9,538 nucleotides of DNA. It comes from an uncultured cyanobacterium. GTDB lineage: Bacteria > Cyanobacteriota > Cyanobacteriia > PCC-6307 > Cyanobiaceae. Positions 6,550-9,538 of this stretch are shown here, one piece after another; position 1 is the stretch's first letter; every line of letters begins with the position of its first letter. Where the stretch lies: the NCBI GenBank assembly GCA_903934745.1, contig CAIZOZ010000388.1, positions 1-9,538 on the forward strand, given 5' to 3'. Below the pieces are notes generated by a model. The model saw only the letters and a program-made list of their open reading frames with translations. It searched no databases and had not been told where the DNA came from. The position numbers and the translations under genes are program-made.

Positions 6550-6589
6550 GCTGTAGAGCCCGGCGCTGTAGGGGCCGGCGCTGTTGAAG
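6550..6589 (-). repeat. 15-nt-period repeat directly downstream of the substrate-binding gene
   Basis: On the + strand GCTGTAGAGCCCGGC (6550-6564) is followed by GCTGTAGGGGCCGGC (6565-6579), 13 of 15 identical, and then by a partial third unit beginning GCTGTTGAAG at 6580. The array ends 3 nt before the TAG stop of the minus-strand binding-protein gene. Read past that stop in frame it would encode PLQRR and ALQRR, but nothing shows that it is translated. Confidence 0.8.
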
Positions 6590-6592
6590 CGT

Positions 6593-7669
6593 CTAGTTAT
6601 TCAGCCCTTTCTCCACCAGGATTCCAGTGTTGAAGCGCTCCATGGTCGGCGCCCCCAGGCCCAGCTGCCACAGCGCCACCACCGCCCAGTAGCCCTGGGC
6701 CCGCGGCCGGGTGGCGGCGGTGGAATCCACCACCCTTTGCTGGATCAATTCCAGGGTTTCGGGTAGGTCATCGATCCCCATCACCTGCACCTTGCCCTGC
6801 AGCCCCAGGCTCTTGAGGGCCCGGCCGATGCCGATGGCGCCGCCGGCATCGGCCGTCACCCAGCCGCGCAGGGCCGGATGGGCGGCCATGGTGAGCCGGG
6901 CCTGGCGCTCGGCCTCAGCGATGCTGTCGTTGTCGGCCGGGGTGGCCACCACCCGGATGCCGGGATGGGCGGCGAACACCTCCCGATGGCAGCGCACCCG
7001 GATCGCATGGTTCGGCGCCGTCGGCACCCCCTGCAGGATCGCCACCTCACCCTGACCGCCCAGCAGCTGCACCAGGCGCTCGGAGCCGATGCGGGCCTGC
7101 AGGCAGAAGTCATTGCCGATGCTGGGCAGGGCCAGGCCCTCCGGTCCGACGGAATCAAACACCGTCAGCGGGATCTTCTCCCTGACGGCCCGCTCCAGCA
7201 GAGGTTTCAGGCGGGGGCCATCGAGCAGATCAATGGTGATGCCACTGGGACGGCTGGCGATCGCCGCCGCCAGGATCGCGGCCTGCTCAGCCACATCGGC
7301 CTTGGCAGGCGGCCGGTACTCAACATTCACCCGGCGGCCCGTCTGCCGCTCCAGGGTGGCGGCCGCCTCCAGCGCCCCCTTATGCACCAGGTCAAACCAG
7401 GGGTGGGGCAGCTTGGGGATCAGCACGAAGCGCAGCGGCGCCCCCACCGGCTGGCCCCGCCCTGGCACGACTGCCGGCGGTGTAGCCGCCAGCGCCGCCC
7501 CGGCTACGGCTACGGCTACGGCTACGGCCCCGGTCCCGGTCCCGGTCCCGATCAGCAGAGCCGGGGCCAGCGCCAGGGCGCCAGAGCCGAGCGCCGCCAG
7601 GCCCCGACCGAGCCGCCGCCGCCGGCTGGCAGCCCGCAGCACCCCGATCGCGCCGTTCTGATCCGCCAT
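6593..7669 (-). CDS. Periplasmic sugar-binding-type protein (Peripla_BP_4-like) of an ABC uptake system
   Basis: A 358-residue exported solute-binding protein of the ribose/galactose-binding fold. The N-terminus has a basic stretch (SRRRRLGR, residues 15-22; its RR-x-L could pass as a weak Tat motif), an unusually long hydrophobic region (~24-60) built partly from dipeptide repeats, and a likely cleavage site after ALA (59-62). The mature domain begins near residue 78 with PLRFVLIPKLPHPWFDLVHKG, the classic first strand and ligand-facing loop. ILAAAIASRPSGITI, IPLTVFDSVGP, GQGEVAILQG and a closing VQVMGIDDLPETLELIQ follow in family order. Family members bind monosaccharides, polyols or autoinducer-like sugars and hand them to a permease and ATPase; neither is in this window. 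Start ATG 7669 has only a weak AGGG 3 nt upstream. It is divergent from the DAK-family kinase, suggesting a shared control region and pathway. The specific ligand cannot be read from sequence. Confidence 0.9.
   Translation of the reverse strand: MADQNGAIGVLRAASRRRRLGRGLAALGSGALALAPALLIGTGTGTGAVAVAVAVAGAALAATPPAVVPGRGQPVGAPLRFVLIPKLPHPWFDLVHKGALEAAATLERQTGRRVNVEYRPPAKADVAEQAAILAAAIASRPSGITIDLLDGPRLKPLLERAVREKIPLTVFDSVGPEGLALPSIGNDFCLQARIGSERLVQLLGGQGEVAILQGVPTAPNHAIRVRCHREVFAAHPGIRVVATPADNDSIAEAERQARLTMAAHPALRGWVTADAGGAIGIGRALKSLGLQGKVQVMGIDDLPETLELIQQRVVDSTAATRPRAQGYWAVVALWQLGLGAPTMERFNTGILVEKGLNN
7257..7264. repeat. HIP1 octamer (GCGATCGC) with extended GG/CC context
   Basis: A second perfect copy, in the form GGCGATCGCC (7256-7265), inside the substrate-binding gene. 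Two copies in this length is somewhat more than base composition would give and fits a cyanobacterial host, as weak support only. Confidence 0.6.
7501..7550 (-). repeat. Two adjacent hexanucleotide repeat tracts in the signal-peptide coding region
   Basis: On the + strand CGGCTA is repeated 4.5 times (7501-7527), then CCCGGT about 3.7 times (7529-7550). On the coding strand they give GT and AV dipeptide repeats (GTGTGTGAVAVAVAVAG, residues 41-57) inside the hydrophobic part of the signal sequence. Six-nt units keep the frame, so slippage would change signal length by two residues per step. Confidence 0.93.
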
Positions 7670-7870
7670 GTCCCTGTCCCGGATGTCGAGTCGACCCAGT
7701 TTCAGCCAGAGCGACCGCGGTACGAGTCGCCTGCCTTCGCCTGATACGCACAGTCATCGAGGCCCTGCGGGCCCGTCGCCACGCCTGGACACAAGGGCGG
7801 AGTCGTGGTGCCGCCGGGAAGCCCTCCCTAGCCTGCGCCAATCTCCAGCCCTGCCTTCGCAGCCGTCGCC
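7670..7870. other. Divergent intergenic region (binding protein / kinase)
   Basis: These 201 nt must hold the promoters of both divergent genes. I see no convincing -35/-10 pair on either strand. Visible structure: an 11-nt direct repeat CCTGCCTTCGC at 7730-7740 and 7850-7860; an inverted repeat GCGAC-N10-GTCGC (7711-7730); and GGCCC-TGC-GGGCC (7761-7773). Either inverted repeat could be an operator for a regulator of the pair, but both are short. The kinase ATG has no Shine-Dalgarno. Confidence 0.4.
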
Positions 7871-9538
7871 ATGACGCAGTTGATCACCGATGCCGCCAGC
7901 TTCCGCGATCAGGCCCTCGAGGGTTTCGTCGCCAGCCATCGCCGCCTGGTGCGGGCCGTCGATGGCGGCGTCGTGCGCAGCACGGCCCTGGCCCCGGGCC
8001 AGGTGGCCCTGGTGGTGGGTGGCGGCTCGGGCCACTATCCGGCCTTTGCCGGCCTGGTGGGGACGGGCCTGGCCAGCGGCGCCGTCTGCGGCAACATCTT
8101 TGCCTCCCCCGCCGCCGGCCAGGTGCAGCGGGTCAGCCGCGCCGTGGAGCGGGGCGCCGGCGTGCTGCTGGCCTTCGGCAACTATGCCGGCGACGTGCTG
8201 CAGTTCAGCCTGGGGGCGGAGCGGCTGCGGGCCGAAGGGATAGACGTCCGCATCGTCACGGTGACCGACGACATCGCCAGCGCCCCGCCCGAACAGAAGC
8301 AGCTGCGCCGCGGCATCGCCGGCGGCCTGGCCGTGTACAAGGTGGCCGGCGCCGCCGCCGCTGCCGGCCGCGATCTCGAGGCCGTCACGGCCCTGGCCAG
8401 CCGTGCCAACGACCGGGTGCGCAGCCTCGGGGTGGCCTTCAGCGGCTGCACCCTGCCGGGGGCCGAGGCGCCCCTGTTCAATGTTCCAGCGGGCCGCATG
8501 GCCATCGGCATGGGGCTCCATGGCGAACCGGGGCTGGGCGAGCAGGAGCGCCCCGATGCCGAGGGGTTGGCGAGCCTGCTGGTATCCCAGCTGCTGGCGG
8601 AACTGCCCGAGGGCGTCAGCCTCGAACGGGACCGGGCCGTGGTGCTGCTCAACGGCCTCGGCCTCTGCAAGTACGAAGAGCTATTCGTGGTCTTCGCCGC
8701 CGTGGCCCGCCGGCTCGAAGCGGCCGGCGTCGTGATCGCCGACAGCGAATGCGGTGAGCTGGTGACCAGCCTCGACATGGCCGGCCTCTCCCTCAGCCTG
8801 TTCTGGGTCGATGACGAGCTGCTGCAGCTGTGGCAAGCCCCCGCCGACAGTGCCGCCTACCGCCGTACGGGCACGGCGCCCCCAGTCCCTGGCCCCGACA
8901 GCCAGCGGCCGGCGCCCGCGGCCCGGGACGCTGCGGCCGCCAGCGCCTCCGCCCCGGAAGCCAGCCCCCCCGGCCCTGCCGCGGCGGCCAGCCTCTCGCC
9001 CCGGGCCCAGGCCGAGGCCCTGGCCCTGGCCCTCCCTGTGCTGGAGCGACTGCAGCGGCTGCACCACGCCTTGGTGGACGCCGAACCGGAGTTGGGCCGT
9101 CTCGATGCCCAGGCCGGCGACGGAGATCACGGCCTCGCCATGGTGCGCGGCGCCGCTGGTGCCGTGGCTGCCGCGGAGCAGGTGCTGGCCGCTGGCGGCG
9201 ACGCCGTGGCCTTACTGCAGGCGGCGGCCGAAGCCTGGAGTGAACAGGGAGGCGGCACCTCCGGCGCCCTCTGGGGCACCGGACTGGAGGCCGCCGCCCA
9301 GGCCCTGGCCGAGACCCTGGCCGCGCCCGACGGCACCCGGGCCGAGGCGGTCGCCGCCGCCCTGGATGGGGCGCTGGCGGCGGTGAAGCAACGGGGCAAG
9401 GCCGAACCCGGCGACAAGACCCTGGTCGATGCGCTCCAGCCCCTGGCACTGCAGTTCCGCGCCGCACTCGCGGCCGGCGCCGACCTGCCTGAGGCCTGGC
9501 GGCTGGCGGCGGCGGCGGCCACCGCGGCCGCCGCCGCC
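7871..9538 (+). CDS. Fused DhaK-DhaL (DAK-family) ketose kinase, 3' end outside window
   Basis: An ATP-dependent cytoplasmic kinase of the dihydroxyacetone kinase family. 556 residues are visible from ATG 7871 and the frame runs off the right edge just before the usual C-terminal end, so perhaps 20-40 residues are missing. Residues 1-~325 are DhaK: GGGSGH with H55, NYAGD with D108, and IGMGLHGEPG with H217, the residue that binds the substrate carbonyl covalently in E. coli DhaK (H218). Residues ~326-380 are an Ala/Pro linker. Residues ~381 onward are DhaL, with the Mg-binding aspartates D412, D417 and D419 in DAQAGDGDHG, the GGGTSGALWG loop and GDKTLVDAL. Linked DhaL means it uses ATP, not a PTS phosphate donor. 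Two active-site positions differ from E. coli DhaK: Gly103 for Lys104 and Tyr56 for Glu57. From memory, these match DAK proteins of the erythrulose-kinase type, so the substrate may be a four-carbon ketose rather than dihydroxyacetone. Confidence 0.92.
   Translation, partial: MTQLITDAASFRDQALEGFVASHRRLVRAVDGGVVRSTALAPGQVALVVGGGSGHYPAFAGLVGTGLASGAVCGNIFASPAAGQVQRVSRAVERGAGVLLAFGNYAGDVLQFSLGAERLRAEGIDVRIVTVTDDIASAPPEQKQLRRGIAGGLAVYKVAGAAAAAGRDLEAVTALASRANDRVRSLGVAFSGCTLPGAEAPLFNVPAGRMAIGMGLHGEPGLGEQERPDAEGLASLLVSQLLAELPEGVSLERDRAVVLLNGLGLCKYEELFVVFAAVARRLEAAGVVIADSECGELVTSLDMAGLSLSLFWVDDELLQLWQAPADSAAYRRTGTAPPVPGPDSQRPAPAARDAAAASASAPEASPPGPAAAASLSPRAQAEALALALPVLERLQRLHHALVDAEPELGRLDAQAGDGDHGLAMVRGAAGAVAAAEQVLAAGGDAVALLQAAAEAWSEQGGGTSGALWGTGLEAAAQALAETLAAPDGTRAEAVAAALDGALAAVKQRGKAEPGDKTLVDALQPLALQFRAALAAGADLPEAWRLAAAAATAAAAA

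Noticed and set aside
7501..7550. CRISPR-like or satellite array
   Set aside because: Six-nt units without spacers, wholly inside a coding region; a simple-sequence tract explains it.
6878..7744. 288-residue + strand frame opposite the binding-protein gene
   Set aside because: His/Gln/Gly/Arg-rich antisense shadow; its YGYG and PGPG stretch is only the other reading of the hexanucleotide tracts.
8793..9467. 224-residue minus-strand frame opposite the kinase
   Set aside because: Arg/Pro-rich composition artefact; the + strand holds the complete DhaK and DhaL motif series.

Overview
The window looks like chromosomal DNA of a high-GC cyanobacterium, most likely a picocyanobacterium of the Cyanobium / freshwater Synechococcus type. 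Three things point there: a fused PyrF-PyrE protein of the cyanobacterial type, a 77-residue protein that I recognise from memory as the cyanobacterial DUF3136 family, and two copies of the HIP1 octamer GCGATCGC. Third codon positions are almost all G or C. This assignment rests on recalled family distributions, not on a database search.

Layout. On the + strand: (1) the C-terminal part of a large-type malic enzyme (1-829, cut by the window edge); (2) a bifunctional orotidine-phosphate decarboxylase / orotate phosphoribosyltransferase (855-2687); (3) the DUF3136-like gene (2730-2963); (4) a full-length RND (HAE1-type) efflux pump (3041-6199). These four run in one direction with gaps of 25, 42 and 77 nt and could be partly co-transcribed. 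Two minus-strand genes follow: a 110-residue single-span membrane protein (6473-6141) whose 3' end overlaps the pump gene by 59 nt, and a periplasmic sugar-binding-type protein (7669-6593). Divergent from the latter, across a 201-nt intergenic region, is a fused DhaK-DhaL kinase (7871 to the window end) that lacks only its last few tens of residues. No RNA genes, insertion sequences, CRISPR arrays or clear intrinsic terminators were found.

How the genes relate. The first half is mostly core metabolism (malate decarboxylation, pyrimidine synthesis) plus an orphan export pump. The second half holds the most interesting pair: a sugar/polyol-type binding protein back-to-back with a DAK-family kinase. 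The active-site sequence of the kinase (Gly-Asn-Tyr-Ala-Gly-Asp and Gly-His-Tyr-Pro) resembles the tetrulose-kinase-like branch rather than classical dihydroxyacetone kinase. This suggests, but does not prove, an uptake and phosphorylation module for a small ketose or polyol.

A second theme is in-frame micro-expansion. Perfect or near-perfect 15-nt tandem repeats occur in the PyrF-PyrE linker, in the small membrane protein and just downstream of the binding-protein gene. Hexanucleotide repeats have lengthened the hydrophobic part of the binding protein's signal peptide. The PyrF half of the fusion keeps its catalytic Lys/Asp residues but has lost the usual phosphate-binding loop.
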